Assembly: GCA_027493945.1 (NCBI GenBank)
Contig: JAOSJU010000001.1
Span: forward strand, 1,488,001 to 1,552,000
Source of the DNA: Burkholderiaceae bacterium
GTDB lineage: Bacteria; Pseudomonadota; Gammaproteobacteria; Burkholderiales; Burkholderiaceae_E
DNA length: 64,000 nucleotides
Direction of reading: 5' to 3'
Shown: positions 40,969 to 50,846 of the stretch, one piece after another
Layout: every line of letters begins with the position of its first letter
How positions within the stretch are numbered: position 1 is the first letter of the stretch
Position numbers and translations under genes: made by a program
Notes under the pieces: generated by a model
What the model saw: only the letters and a program-made list of their open reading frames with translations
Databases searched by the model: none
What the model was told of the DNA's origin: nothing

Positions 40969-43900
40969 TGCCGCTGCTGACCGACTTCCGCTGGAAGACC
41001 AAGTACGACCTCGATGACGGATCGCTCGTCGAGCAGTTCTACCTGGCCGCACTCGCGTGCGCGCAACGCTACGACCGCACGACGGGATACTTCAGCGCCA
41101 CAGCGCTCGCGATCGCGGCGCGCGGCGTCGAAGGCCTCGTGCTCAACGCGGACGCATGCGCATGGTCGTGGGCTGCACGCTGGGGCAACCGGAGGTGGAC
41201 GCGATCGGGCAGGGGCAGTCGCTGAAGGACACCGTGGCCGGCAAGCTGCTGGCCATGCCGCTGGTCGGCGCCGGCAGGGTCGAGCAGGAGGCCCTCGAAC
41301 TGCTGGCGTGGATGGTCGCCAAAGGACACCTGGAAATCAAGGTGGCCGTGCCCTGCGACGAAGACCGCAACCCGGTGGCGTCGCAGGCCATCTTCCACGA
41401 GAAGGCCGGCGTGATGGAGGACAAGACGGGCAACCGGCTGGCTTTTGCCGGAAGCGTCAACGAGACCGCTTACGGGTGGCTGCACAACTGGGAGAGCTTC
41501 CACGTCTTCTGCGACTGGGACGGCGGCGGCCGACACGTGGACGCCGAGGAGCGCAGCTTCGCGCAGTTGTGGGCCGACAAGGCAAGGCGGGCGAGGGTGC
41601 TCGATGTACCGGCCGCGGTTCGAGAAGACTTGCTGCGTTTCGTGCCGGCCGACGATCAGGAGCCGGAGCGGCTGAAACGCGCGCGCGCCGATACGCCGCA
41701 ACCGGAGACGGTGAACGCCGAAGCAGCCGGGCCTGATGCCCGCAGGCCCCAGTCCAGCATGGAGGAGACGCGGCGCAAGGTCTGGCACACGATCTGGGCC
41801 GCGCCGCGATTGCCCGGCGGAGAACGCATCGCCGAGGCTACGAGCGCCATCACACCGTGGCCGCACCAGGTGCGCGCTTTCGACCGGATGATCGGCAGCT
41901 GGCCGCCGCGGCTGCTCATTGCCGACGAGGTGGGTCTGGGCAAAACCGTCGAGGCGGGCATGCTGATGCGCTACGGTTGGCTGTCGGGTCGGGCCAGAAG
42001 AATCCTGGTGCTCGCGCCGAAAGCCGTGACGACGCAATGGCAGATCGAGCTGCGCGAGAAATTCAACCTCAACTGGCCCATCTACGACGGCAAGGCGCTG
42101 CATTGGTACCCTTCGCCGCTGATGAAGGGGCGCCATGAGCGCGAGGTTTCGCGCGACGACTGGCACCGCGAGCCCTTTGTGATCGCATCGAGCCACCTGA
42201 TGCGCCGGCGAGACCGTCAGCGCGAGCTGCTCGAAGTCGCCGAACCGTGGGACCTGGTGGTCCTGGACGAGGCGCACCATGCGCGGCGCAAGAGCCCCGG
42301 CGCCACCCGGGAGGGGCCGCCGAACCTGCTGCTGCAGCTGATGCAGAAACTGAACGCGCGGACGCAGGCGCTGCTGCTGCTGACCGCGACGCCGATGCAG
42401 GTGCATCCGGTCGAAGTGTGGGACCTGCTCTCGCTGCTGGCGATGCCTGCGGCCTGGGGGCGGGCAGCCTTCCTGGAGTTCTTCCGCAAGTCGGGCGACG
42501 GCAATCCATCTCCCGAAGACCTCGACAAGCTTGCGTCGCTGTTCCGCGCCGCCGAGGCGGCGTTCGGGCCGGTGCCGATCGAAGTCGCCCTGAGACGCAC
42601 GTCCGGCAGGAGCCGATCGAGGGCGCAGAAGGTGCTGCGCGCGCTGCGCGACACGGCCGCCACGCCGCGCAGGCAGCTCTCCTCCGAGGAGCGGCGCAGC
42701 GCCGTGGCCATCATGCGCGCCCATACGCCGGTGGCGGGGCTGATCTCGCGCCACACGCGAGACCTGCTGCGCGAGTACCACCGTCGCGGGATGATCGACT
42801 CACCCATCGCCGATCGCATCGTGGTCGACGAGTTTCTCGACATGACCAAGGCCGAGAAGGAGGCGTACGGGGCGCTGGAGGACTACATCTCGTCAACCTA
42901 CGACAACGCCGCACAGGACAAGCGCAGTGCGGTCGGCTTCGTGATGACCACGTATCGCAAGCGCCTGGCTTCGAGCTTTTACGCGCTGCGCAAGACGCTC
43001 GAAGAGCGGCTCGGGGTGGTCACCGGACAGGCGAGCCTGCCGTTCGACTCGCTGCGAACCGCCGAAGACGCCGAAGACGACGAGGACGAGAGCGGTGACC
43101 AGGCCGATGACGACGCCGTGGCCGCGCAAAAGGCCGTCGCCCTCAATCTGGAGGAGAGCGGTGAGATCGAGCGACTGTTGACACAGGTGCGTCGCCTGCC
43201 GGTGGACACCAAGGCTACTCGCCTGGCGGAGGTGCTGCACGCCTTGCAGGCCGGTAGCTTCCACGCCATGGACAACACATTGCTGCCGGCCTACCCGCAG
43301 GCCATCGTGTTCACGCAATACACCGATACGCTCGACTATCTGCGCGACTACCTGAAGGGCGAGGGTTTCACCATACTGTGCTACTCGGGGCGCGGCGGCG
43401 AATGGCTGCTTCCGGACGGGCGCTGGAAGACCTTGTCGCGGGAGGAAACCAGGCGACGATTCCGCCGGGGCGATGCACAGGTGCTGGTCTGCACCGACGC
43501 AGCGGCTGAAGGCCTGAACTTCCAGTTCTGCGGCGCGCTGGTCAACTTCGATGCGCCCTGGAACCCCATGCGGGTCGAGCAGCGCATCGGCCGTGTCGAC
43601 CGGCTGGGCCAGCGCTTCGAGCGCATTGCATCGTGAACCTGTTGTACGAGGACACGGTGGAGACCGATGTGTACCGGGCCTTGCGCACGCGCATCAACCT
43701 GTTCACGTCCGTGGTCGGCCGATTGCAGCCCATTCTCTCGACGATGCCCCAGCAGATCGCGGCCGTGGCGCTGACCGGCCCGGAAGGTCGAAAGCAGGCT
43801 CGAGCGAATCTCGTTGCTCGCCTTCAGCACGAGGCGGCGTCACCGGCGCCGGAGTCCTTCGATATCGACGACGTCGTCGACGCAGCGCTGGAGACGCGCG

Positions 43901-44193
43901 AGAGGCCGCCTGCGCCCTACGATCTCGAGGACCTCGGCCGCCTGCTCGATCACCCGAAGCTTCTGCCGCCGGGATGCGAAGCGCAGCGGGCCAACTCGAA
44001 GGACGTGTTCTGGCTTCAGCCCGGGGCGCCGAAGGTGGCAGTGACCACGGACCCGGAGTTCTTCGAGGAGCATGCAGATTCGCTGGAATTCTGGACGCCG
44101 GGAAGCCCGGCGTTTCCCAGACCGGGACTTTCCGAAGACCTCATGGGCGAACCGGTGCACTCCAGTCTGGGCGAACTGCTGCGCGCCTCTTGA
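40968..44193 (+). CDS. PLD-nuclease / SNF2-helicase fusion, two frame breaks
   Basis: About 1076 residues when one base is restored near 41148 and one between 43627 and 43628. The N-terminal third is a phospholipase-D-like domain (FHEKAGVMED...RLAFAGSVNETAYGW, an HxK...SxN motif). The rest is an SNF2 helicase: Walker A LIADEVGLGKTVEAGML, DEAH-type VVLDEAHHARR, LLTATPMQ, VFTQYTDTLDYLR and the C-terminal VEQRIGRVDRLGQRF. In related islands this protein is the helicase/nuclease effector beside DUF1156 and DUF499 proteins. It is the last gene of the island. Confidence 0.82.
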
Positions 44194-44306
44194 ATCCGGA
44201 CGAAGTGCAGCGGTGCTGGTGCGGTTCGCTGCCCCTCCTCTCGTTCGAAGTCCGATGCGCTGCACGGCGATCAATCAAGCGTGGAGCGATAGAGCGCCAG
44301 CCCGAT

Positions 44307-44655
44307 TCAGGTCACGACCACCATGAATGCACCGATCGGCCACACGGCGGGCCACAGCTCGCCGATGCCGATTCCCTTCAGCACGATGCCGCGCACCAGC
44401 ACCAGGAAGTGCGTGAGCGGCAACAGGTTGCCGATCCACTGCGCCCACTCGGGCATTCCGCGGAACGGAAACATGAAGCCGGATAGCCGGATCGACGGCA
44501 GGAAGAAGAACGTCATCTGCATCGACTGCAACTGGTTGCGCGCCAGCGATGAGAACGTGATACCGGGCGCCAGGTTAGCGGCGATGAACAGCAGCACGAT
44601 CAGGCAGAGCAGCGCCAGGCGGCCCTGGAACGGCACGTCGAGCACGTAGCGGGCC
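44307..44655 (-). pseudogene. Remnant of an ABC-2 type permease gene
   Basis: About 115 residues of the C-terminal membrane part are readable: VPFQGRLALL, FIAANLAPGITFSSLARNQLQSMQMTFFFLPS, LSGFMFPFRGMPEWAQWIGNLLPLTHFLVLVRGI. This is typical of YhhJ/YbhR-like exporter permeases. The first two thirds are absent upstream and the last segment is cut short. No partner ATPase gene is near. It marks the right edge of the island and may be the scar left by its insertion. Confidence 0.75.
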
Positions 44656-44734
44656 TCGGCTGCAGCACGCCGGCCGCGGGACGTCCGGGGGGACGGCAGC
44701 GAGCTTGTCGCCGGGCCGTCGTGGATGTGGCGGA

Positions 44735-44764
44735 TTGCAAACGCGAACCATTTGCGTTTATACT
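44735..44764 (+). promoter_or_regulatory. FTR1 promoter with internal inverted repeat
   Basis: TTGCAA (44735-44740), an 18-base spacer and TATACT (44759-44764). AAACGC (44739-44744) and GCGTTT (44754-44759) are inverted copies that span the spacer, so a repressor bound there would block polymerase. It does not match a Fur box closely. The start codon is 68 bases downstream. Confidence 0.6.
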
Positions 44765-44831
44765 GCCGACAGATGTGGAGCGGCCGCCCGCCAAGGGCCA
44801 GCCGCCCCGCTTTCCGGATCCGGGAGATGCC

Positions 44832-45659
44832 ATGTACGCCACCCTGATGATCACTTTCCGCGAAGGGCTCGAAGCGTTCCTGATCGTGGCCATCAGCGCT
44901 GCGTACCTGCGCCAGACCGGCCGCGCAGCGCTGCTGCCGTCGCTGCGCATCGGCGTCGCGGCCGCGGTCGCGCTGAGCGCAGCGCTCGGCGTCGTGCTGG
45001 CACACATCGGCGCGCTGAGCTCGGCCACCGAGGGCTGGCTGGCGACGCTGGCGGCGATCCTGGTGGTCGGCTGCACGGTGCACATGATGCGCCACGGCAA
45101 GCAGATGAAAGGCGAGATCGGCAAGCGCCTGGACTCGCTGTCCGGGAAGGCGGGCTTCGGCGCGGCCGCGGCGGTGTTCCTGTTCGCGCTGCTGATGGTG
45201 GGTCGCGAAGGCATCGAAACCGCGACGATGCTGGCGTCGATGGCCGCGCAAAGCGGTGCCGACCAGATGTTCGTCGGCGGGGCGCTCGGGGTTGCCTGCG
45301 CCGGCCTGATGGCCTGGGCCTGGACACGCTACGGGCGCCGCGTCAACCTGTCGCGCTTCTTCCAGGTGACCGGCGTGTTCATGGTGCTGTTCTCGATCCA
45401 GCTGGTGATCTACGCGTTCCACGAGTTCAGCGAGGCCGGCGTGCTGCCGGGGCTCGACAATGCGTGGTGGCACATCGCCACCGAGCCATACGGGCCGGAA
45501 GGCGTCTACGGGCACTGGCTCACCTACGGCCTGTTGCTGATCCCGGCGGCATTCCTGGTCGTCGGCGCGCTCAGGGACCGGCACGCGGCCCCGGCGACGC
45601 TACCGCAAGGCGATGGTCTGCGCCGAGCCAGCGACCCGATTCCCGCGAGCGCCAGGTAA
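44832..45659 (+). CDS. FTR1-family iron permease
   Basis: A 275-residue membrane protein with about seven hydrophobic segments. Two REGxE iron motifs are present: TFREGLEAFL near residue 10 and VGREGIETATM near residue 120. FTR1/EfeU proteins take up iron (or are annotated for lead) across the inner membrane. No EfeO, EfeB or cupredoxin partner gene lies alongside. The last 89 bp overlap the end of the convergent GH15 gene. Confidence 0.88.
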   Translation: MYATLMITFREGLEAFLIVAISAAYLRQTGRAALLPSLRIGVAAAVALSAALGVVLAHIGALSSATEGWLATLAAILVVGCTVHMMRHGKQMKGEIGKRLDSLSGKAGFGAAAAVFLFALLMVGREGIETATMLASMAAQSGADQMFVGGALGVACAGLMAWAWTRYGRRVNLSRFFQVTGVFMVLFSIQLVIYAFHEFSEAGVLPGLDNAWWHIATEPYGPEGVYGHWLTYGLLLIPAAFLVVGALRDRHAAPATLPQGDGLRRASDPIPASAR

Positions 45660-47997
45660 GCTCGATCGTCTGTCCGCTCTTCAGGCTCGCGGTGGGCAGC
45701 CTGGCCACGTTCAGGCCGGGGCCGACCGGCCGCGTGGCCGCATCGGCCGGCTCGCGCCAGCCATCCACACCCCAGTGCACCAGCGCGGGCTCGCGCAGGC
45801 AGACCAGCAGTTCGGCACCCTCGAAGCACGAAGCCGTGCGCGCCTGTTCGAGCCACACCGCGAGCCGCGGCGCCGACCGCTCGCCGCGATAGCGTTCGGC
45901 CGCCGCCGACGGGCAATCGCAGGCACGGCCGAGCGCGGTCGAGACCGCCAGCTTGACGAACTCCGCGTGCGCCCAGGCCAGCGGCATCGCCGAGCCGGTC
46001 GGGCGGCCCGGCAGCAGCCGACGCGACGGCAGCGGCGCGCCGTCCCAGACCTGCTCGGGAATCATGCCCGTGCCGCCGGCCATCGCCGCCATCGCTTCGA
46101 GGGCCGGACTCGGGTCGCGCCCCGCGAGCAGCTCGTAGTGGCCGCGCTCGCCGGCCAGCAGCGGCCACGGGCGGCCGCAACCGGTGCCGTCGAACGGCGC
46201 TCCGTCCTCGTGCTCGCCGTAGCCGTCGCCGCTGTAGCGGCGCCAGGCCGTGCCGGTGGGCATGTCGACCTTCAGCAGCGCGTCGATCGCCCGCACGGTG
46301 TCGACGATCAGCGGGTCGTCGGCGCGGCGCAGCCCGAAGCGCACCAGTTGCAGCACGTCGGTGGCGATCTGCTCGTCGGCCGGGGGCGCCGCCTCGATGC
46401 GGTTGCGGATCGGCAATCGCCGATGCAGCGCCGGCTCGCCGCCCGGCGCCGCCGGTGGGGCGACCCGCACGAAATAGCCGCGCACGCCCGGGCGTCGCGC
46501 GAGCGCGGTGTCGAAGACCGCGGTCAGGTCCTCGATGCGCGCGTTCCAGTCGTCGGCGAGCGCGAGCGCGAACTCGCGCAGGGCGGGCGCCACGAAGCGG
46601 GCACCCGCGACCAGCGCGGCAATGCAGACCGCCAGCGTGAAGGCGTTGACGCCCGCGTCCTCTTCCCAGCGGTCCTGCTCGCTCGCGGGGCCGGTGCGCG
46701 CGATGAACGCGATCGCCCGCTGTGCCATGTCGCCGACCTCGATGCCGTCGAGTGCGTCGTGCTCGGCGAGCAGCGCCGCCAGCAGCACCGGAAACGCGGC
46801 CTCGTCGAGCTGCACGCCGCGCCAGTACGGCATGCCGCCGAGCCACTGGTTCTGGTGCCAGTGGCCGTCGGGCTGCTGCGACGCGATCAGGTAGCGCAGC
46901 ACGTTGCGCGCGCGCGCCGGTTCGCCGAGCGCGATCAGCGCGCCGGCGCATTCGACCAGGTCGCGCGGCCAGACGAGGTGGTAGCCGCCGCGCTCGTCGC
47001 GCCGGTTGCCCCAGGGCACGCCGAGGCTGGCCACGATCGCGCCGGGATAGATCTTGTCCTGGTGTGCACGCAGCACCATCGCCGACATCGCGACCTGCTC
47101 GCGCACGCGCGGCGACAGCGTCGCCGGCAGCCGCACCGGCCGCTCCTCGTGCCAGCGCGTCCACTGCGCCACCTGCCGCTGCCACGGCTGCTCGAACGGC
47201 TGCGCGAGCGCGGCGATCGCCAGCGCGGCGGCCGCCTCGCGACTGCTCGCCAGCCCGAGCGCGAGCACGCAGCGGCGCGGCAGCTCGCCCATCAATGCGA
47301 CGTTGCCCGGTCCGGCGCGCCGGTTCTCCCAGCGCATCGCCGCATGACGGTCGAAGTCCTGCCAGCCATCGCTCGCGCCGACGTAGCCAGCGCTGCCGCG
47401 CAGCCACGCGTCGCGCTGCGCGTCGTCGACGGCAGCCAGCGCCAGGCCGAACGGCCCCTGCTCGGCCCACAGGACGCGCCGGCAGCCGTGGCGACCCACC
47501 TCGGCCCGGTTGCCGGAACCGCTGCCGCCCAGGTGCGGCGCGAGCAGCGCGTACAGCCGCAGCCCCGGCGCGCTGCCGTTCGCGGCTTTGCCCGGCGCTT
47601 CGTTCGCGTCGTCGAGGCGCAATTCGATCAGCAGCACGTCGCGCTCCGGATCGGGCGTGATCCTGAGCGCGAGCGTGAAGCGCTCGTGGCGATGCACGAT
47701 GCGCGCTGCCGGCACTCCGGGCGCGGCAGTCTCGATGCGGTAGCTGCCCGCGCGCTTCACCTCGACCCAGAAGCCGGCTGCGTCGGCGACGATGAAGCCC
47801 AGGTCGCGGATCTGCGGCAAGTCGACGCGCGGGAAGTAGACCTCGTTGACGATGCCGAATCCGGTGGTGAACCACAGCCGCGCCGCGCCGAGCGTCGTGC
47901 CGACGAGATCCTTGGCGCTGCTCGTCCAGGTGGGTGCGATGCCCGGCGCGCCGGACGCATCGGCCGGCTCGTCGTCGCGGTCTGCGACCCAGCTCAT
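45571..47997 (-). CDS. GH15 family glucoamylase/trehalase-like glycosidase
   Basis: An 808-residue protein. The N-terminal beta-sandwich domain (RLWFTTGFGIVNEVYFPRVD) is followed by the (alpha/alpha)6 barrel of GH15, with GGYHLVWPRDLVECAGAL as the substrate-site WPRD motif, DGHWHQNQWLGG, and catalytic-glutamate regions around DRWEEDAGVNAFT and GMIPEQVWDG. There is no signal peptide, so it is cytoplasmic. It releases glucose from alpha-glucans or related sugars. It is the last gene of the gnd-zwf-pgl-glucokinase operon, and its ATG overlaps the stop of the glucokinase gene. Confidence 0.9.
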   Translation of the reverse strand: MSWVADRDDEPADASGAPGIAPTWTSSAKDLVGTTLGAARLWFTTGFGIVNEVYFPRVDLPQIRDLGFIVADAAGFWVEVKRAGSYRIETAAPGVPAARIVHRHERFTLALRITPDPERDVLLIELRLDDANEAPGKAANGSAPGLRLYALLAPHLGGSGSGNRAEVGRHGCRRVLWAEQGPFGLALAAVDDAQRDAWLRGSAGYVGASDGWQDFDRHAAMRWENRRAGPGNVALMGELPRRCVLALGLASSREAAAALAIAALAQPFEQPWQRQVAQWTRWHEERPVRLPATLSPRVREQVAMSAMVLRAHQDKIYPGAIVASLGVPWGNRRDERGGYHLVWPRDLVECAGALIALGEPARARNVLRYLIASQQPDGHWHQNQWLGGMPYWRGVQLDEAAFPVLLAALLAEHDALDGIEVGDMAQRAIAFIARTGPASEQDRWEEDAGVNAFTLAVCIAALVAGARFVAPALREFALALADDWNARIEDLTAVFDTALARRPGVRGYFVRVAPPAAPGGEPALHRRLPIRNRIEAAPPADEQIATDVLQLVRFGLRRADDPLIVDTVRAIDALLKVDMPTGTAWRRYSGDGYGEHEDGAPFDGTGCGRPWPLLAGERGHYELLAGRDPSPALEAMAAMAGGTGMIPEQVWDGAPLPSRRLLPGRPTGSAMPLAWAHAEFVKLAVSTALGRACDCPSAAAERYRGERSAPRLAVWLEQARTASCFEGAELLVCLREPALVHWGVDGWREPADAATRPVGPGLNVARLPTASLKSGQTIELTWRSRESGRWLGADHRLAVASPGPRAGP

Positions 47998-48725
47998 GAT
48001 CGCCGCTCCGCGTGCGCGCGCGGTCCGCCACGCGATCCGGCGCGCGCTGCGGGGCGCGGTACCTGCGCCGCGTCGGCCCAGAGCCGGAAACCGCCGACGA
48101 ACGCGTTGGCGTTGTCGCCGAGCCGCACCTGGGCAGGCAGCGCCTGCACATCGAGCTTGCGCGCGTTGCCGCCGCCGAGCACCACGTAGTCGGGTCGCAG
48201 CGCGGCGCGCAGCGTCTCGACCACGTCGAGCACGGCCTTGCGCCACTTCTTCGTGCCGAGCCGCTCCAGGCCACGCGCACCGACATAGTCTTCGTAGCTG
48301 CGCCCTTTGCGGTATGGAAGGTGCGCGAGTTCCATCGCCTCGACGCGCCCGTCGACCATCAGCGCCGAACCCAGTCCGGTGCCCAGCCCGAGGAACAGCA
48401 TCGTGCCGCCCTCGTAGCTGCCGATCGCCTGCATCGCCGCGTCGTTGACCAGCTTCACCGGGCGTGCGAACGCCGCCTCGAAATCGAAGCCGACCCAGCC
48501 GCGGCCGAGGTTGTGCGGTTCGCGCACGGGCCTGCCGTGCAGCACCGGGCCCGGGTAGCCGATCGAGACGGCCTCGTAGCGCCAGTCGCGGCTCGCATCG
48601 AGCGTGCCGCGCACCATCTGCTTCGGCGACAGCCGGCTTCCCGACACGAATGCGCGCGCCTCGGTCTCGCCGCTGGCGAGCAGCTTGACGTGACGGCCGC
48701 CGACGTCGACGACGAGGATCTTCAT
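47994..48725 (-). CDS. ROK-family (polyphosphate-type) glucokinase
   Basis: A 243-residue protein. The phosphate loop is VVDVGGRHVKLLASG at the N-terminus, then SIGYPGPVLHGRPV, the sugar-site VNDAAMQAIGSYEGG and the second phosphate loop FLGLGTGLGSALMVDG. Length and the ELAHLPYRKG segment suit PpgK-like enzymes that may use polyphosphate or ATP; I cannot tell which from sequence. Placed between pgl and the GH15 glucosidase, it would turn the released glucose into glucose 6-phosphate. Confidence 0.8.
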   Translation of the reverse strand: MKILVVDVGGRHVKLLASGETEARAFVSGSRLSPKQMVRGTLDASRDWRYEAVSIGYPGPVLHGRPVREPHNLGRGWVGFDFEAAFARPVKLVNDAAMQAIGSYEGGTMLFLGLGTGLGSALMVDGRVEAMELAHLPYRKGRSYEDYVGARGLERLGTKKWRKAVLDVVETLRAALRPDYVVLGGGNARKLDVQALPAQVRLGDNANAFVGGFRLWADAAQVPRPAARAGSRGGPRAHAERRS

Positions 48726-49450
48726 CGTCGCGCGCGCTCCCCGGCTGCGTCGCCCGGACGAGGCAGCAGCGCCGCCGCCGCCTCGTCGGCCACGACGCAG
48801 GCGCGATCGCGGCGCACCAGCCCCGCGGGGATTGCCCGATCGCCGAGCACCAGCCGCTCGAGCATCGTCGCCTTCGATGCGCCGCAGGCCAGCCACAGCA
48901 CGCGTCGGGCTGCGTCGATCGCGGGCAGGGTCAGCGTCATGCGCCGCCATCCGCCATGCGCGGCGGTGGCCCACACCCAGGCATCGACAACGCGCGCTGC
49001 CGGGTCGCCGGGCATCAGCGATGCGGTGTGCCCGTCGCCGCCCAGCCCCAGGTGCACCAGGTCGAACACCGGCGGCTCGCCCAGCGTGTCGGCCATTGCC
49101 CCGGCATAGGCTGCGGCCGCCGCCGACAGGTCGGGCTCGTCGACCGGCATCGGGTGTACCTGCGTGCGAGGAATCGGCACCCGGGACACCAGCAGTCGCT
49201 CGAGATCGTTCAGGTTGCGCTCGCTACTGCCGCGCGGTGCCGCACGCTCGTCGACCTGGAACAGCTCGACGCGGCTCCAGTCGATCGATTCGAGCGCCAG
49301 CCATTTCAGCATCGGCAACGGCGTCCGGCCGCCACTGAGCGCCAGCGCGAAGCGACCTCGCGCGCGCACCGCCTGCGCGGCCCGGCGCGCGACGATGGCC
49401 GCCCCGCGGCGCGCGGCCGCTTCGGCATCGGGTGCGACGACGATCCGCAT
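48722..49450 (-). CDS. pgl: 6-phosphogluconolactonase
   Basis: A 242-residue DevB/NagB-type lactonase. FALALSGGRTP holds the N-terminal substrate loop, FQVDERAAPRGSSERN the conserved DER, and HLGLGGDGHTASLMPG the catalytic loop. It hydrolyses 6-phosphogluconolactone, the second step of the oxidative pentose phosphate pathway. It overlaps the glucokinase gene by four bases and follows zwf by 10 bp. The ATG at 49450 is preferred to longer frames because the family starts there. Confidence 0.93.
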   Translation of the reverse strand: MRIVVAPDAEAAARRGAAIVARRAAQAVRARGRFALALSGGRTPLPMLKWLALESIDWSRVELFQVDERAAPRGSSERNLNDLERLLVSRVPIPRTQVHPMPVDEPDLSAAAAAYAGAMADTLGEPPVFDLVHLGLGGDGHTASLMPGDPAARVVDAWVWATAAHGGWRRMTLTLPAIDAARRVLWLACGASKATMLERLVLGDRAIPAGLVRRDRACVVADEAAAALLPRPGDAAGERARR

Positions 49451-49460
49451 CGCGTGCTCC

Positions 49461-50844
49461 TCATCCCTGGCTCGGCGCGCGCCAGCCGCCACAGGCAGCC
49501 GCCTGCGCATCGGCCTGGGTCGGCCCCCAGCTGCCGGGCGCGTACGGATTCGGCGGCGCCGGCGCTGCCAGGACCGGATCGACGATTCGCCAGGCGGCCT
49601 CGACGCCGTCCTCGCGCGCGAACAGGGTCGGATCGCCCCTCATCGCGTCGCCGATCAGCCGCTCGTAGGCGCCCATCTGCGAACCGCGCTCGTTGCACAC
49701 GAGCAGTTCGACGTCCTCGCCGAACATCCCCACGCCCGAACGCTTGGCGCGCGCGCCGATCGCGATCGCCGTGCGGTCGGGCCCGAGCCCGAAGCGGAAG
49801 TAGTTCGACTGCGGCGGCACCGCCTCGCCGAACACCTGCTGCGGCGGCCGCTTCAGGAACACCCGCACTTCGGTGGCGGTGCTCGCCAGCCGCTTGCCGG
49901 CGCGCAGCACGAACGGCACGCCGGCCCAGCGCCACGAATCGAGATGCAGCCGCACCGCGGCGAAGGTTTCGACCTGCGAGTCGGGCGCCACGCCATCCTC
50001 GTCGCGATAGCCGGCATACTGGCCGCGCACCACGTCGGAGGCGGCCAGCGGGCGAATGCCGCGGAACACCTTCACCTTCTCGTCGCGCAGCGCCTCGGCG
50101 CCCTCGCCCACCGGCGGCTCCATCGCCAAATGCGCGACCACCTGCAGCAGGTGGTTCTGGATCACGTCGCGGATCGCGCCGACTTCCTCGTAGAACCGGC
50201 CGCGGCCTTCGACGCCGAACGCCTCGGCCATCGTGACCTGGATGGCCTCCACGTGGTCGCGGTTCCACAGCGGCTCGAGGAAGGCGTTGGCGAAGCGGAA
50301 GAAGAGCAGGTTCTGCACCGGCTCCTTGCCCGGGTAGTGGTCGATGCGGAAGATCGACGGCTCGGCGAAGACGCGATGCGCCGCGCGGTTCAGCGCCTGC
50401 GCCGAGGCCAGGTCGCGGCCGAACGGCTTTTCGACCACAACGCGCGCGCCCGCCGCGCAACCGGAGTCGCCGATCCCGTCGATCACCGTCGGGAACAGGC
50501 TCGGCGGCTACCGCGAGGTAGTGCAGCGGATGCCGGGCCGCGCCGAGCGCCTGCCGCAGACGCCGGAAGGTGTCGGCGTCGCGGTAGTCGCCGTCGACGT
50601 AGCGCAGCAGGCCCGACAGCCGCTCGGTGGCGGCGCGATCGGCGCGATCGCCGTGCGCGTCGATGCTCGCGCCCACGCGCTGGCGCAAGGCGTCGAGGCC
50701 GAGGCCCGAGCGCGCGACGCCGATCACCGGTTGCTCGAAGCCCTGGTGCGCAACCAGCGCCTGCAGCGCCGGGAAGATCTTGCGGAATGCGAGATCGCCG
50801 GTCGCGCCGAACAGGACCAGCGCATCCGATCCGGTCGGGTCCAC
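49461..50844 (-). CDS. zwf: Glucose-6-phosphate 1-dehydrogenase, one frame break at 50508
   Basis: About 460 residues when one C (plus strand 50508) is removed, giving [17 protein letters not shown] across the break. NADP motif [17 protein letters not shown], active-site [13 protein letters not shown] and EKPFGRDL are present. A GTG two bases after the gnd stop is the start. It produces NADPH in the first oxidative step. The break lies in a well conserved stretch and is probably an error. The operon order is gnd-zwf-pgl. Confidence 0.9.
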
Positions 50845-50846
50845 GA

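Noticed and set aside
40321..41066. Minus-strand frames across the methylase-helicase junction
   Set aside because: They overlap the helicase start and show no family sequence; the plus frame coupled to the helicase ATG is better supported.
32905..44193. DISARM or BREX system
   Set aside because: No DrmA/DrmB (DUF1998) and no PglX, PglZ or BrxL proteins are present; the DUF499/DUF1156/PLD-SNF2 set is different.
45613..48189. 858-codon plus-strand frame opposite the GH15 gene
   Set aside because: Low-complexity Arg/Ala sequence without motifs; GH15 motifs lie on the minus strand.
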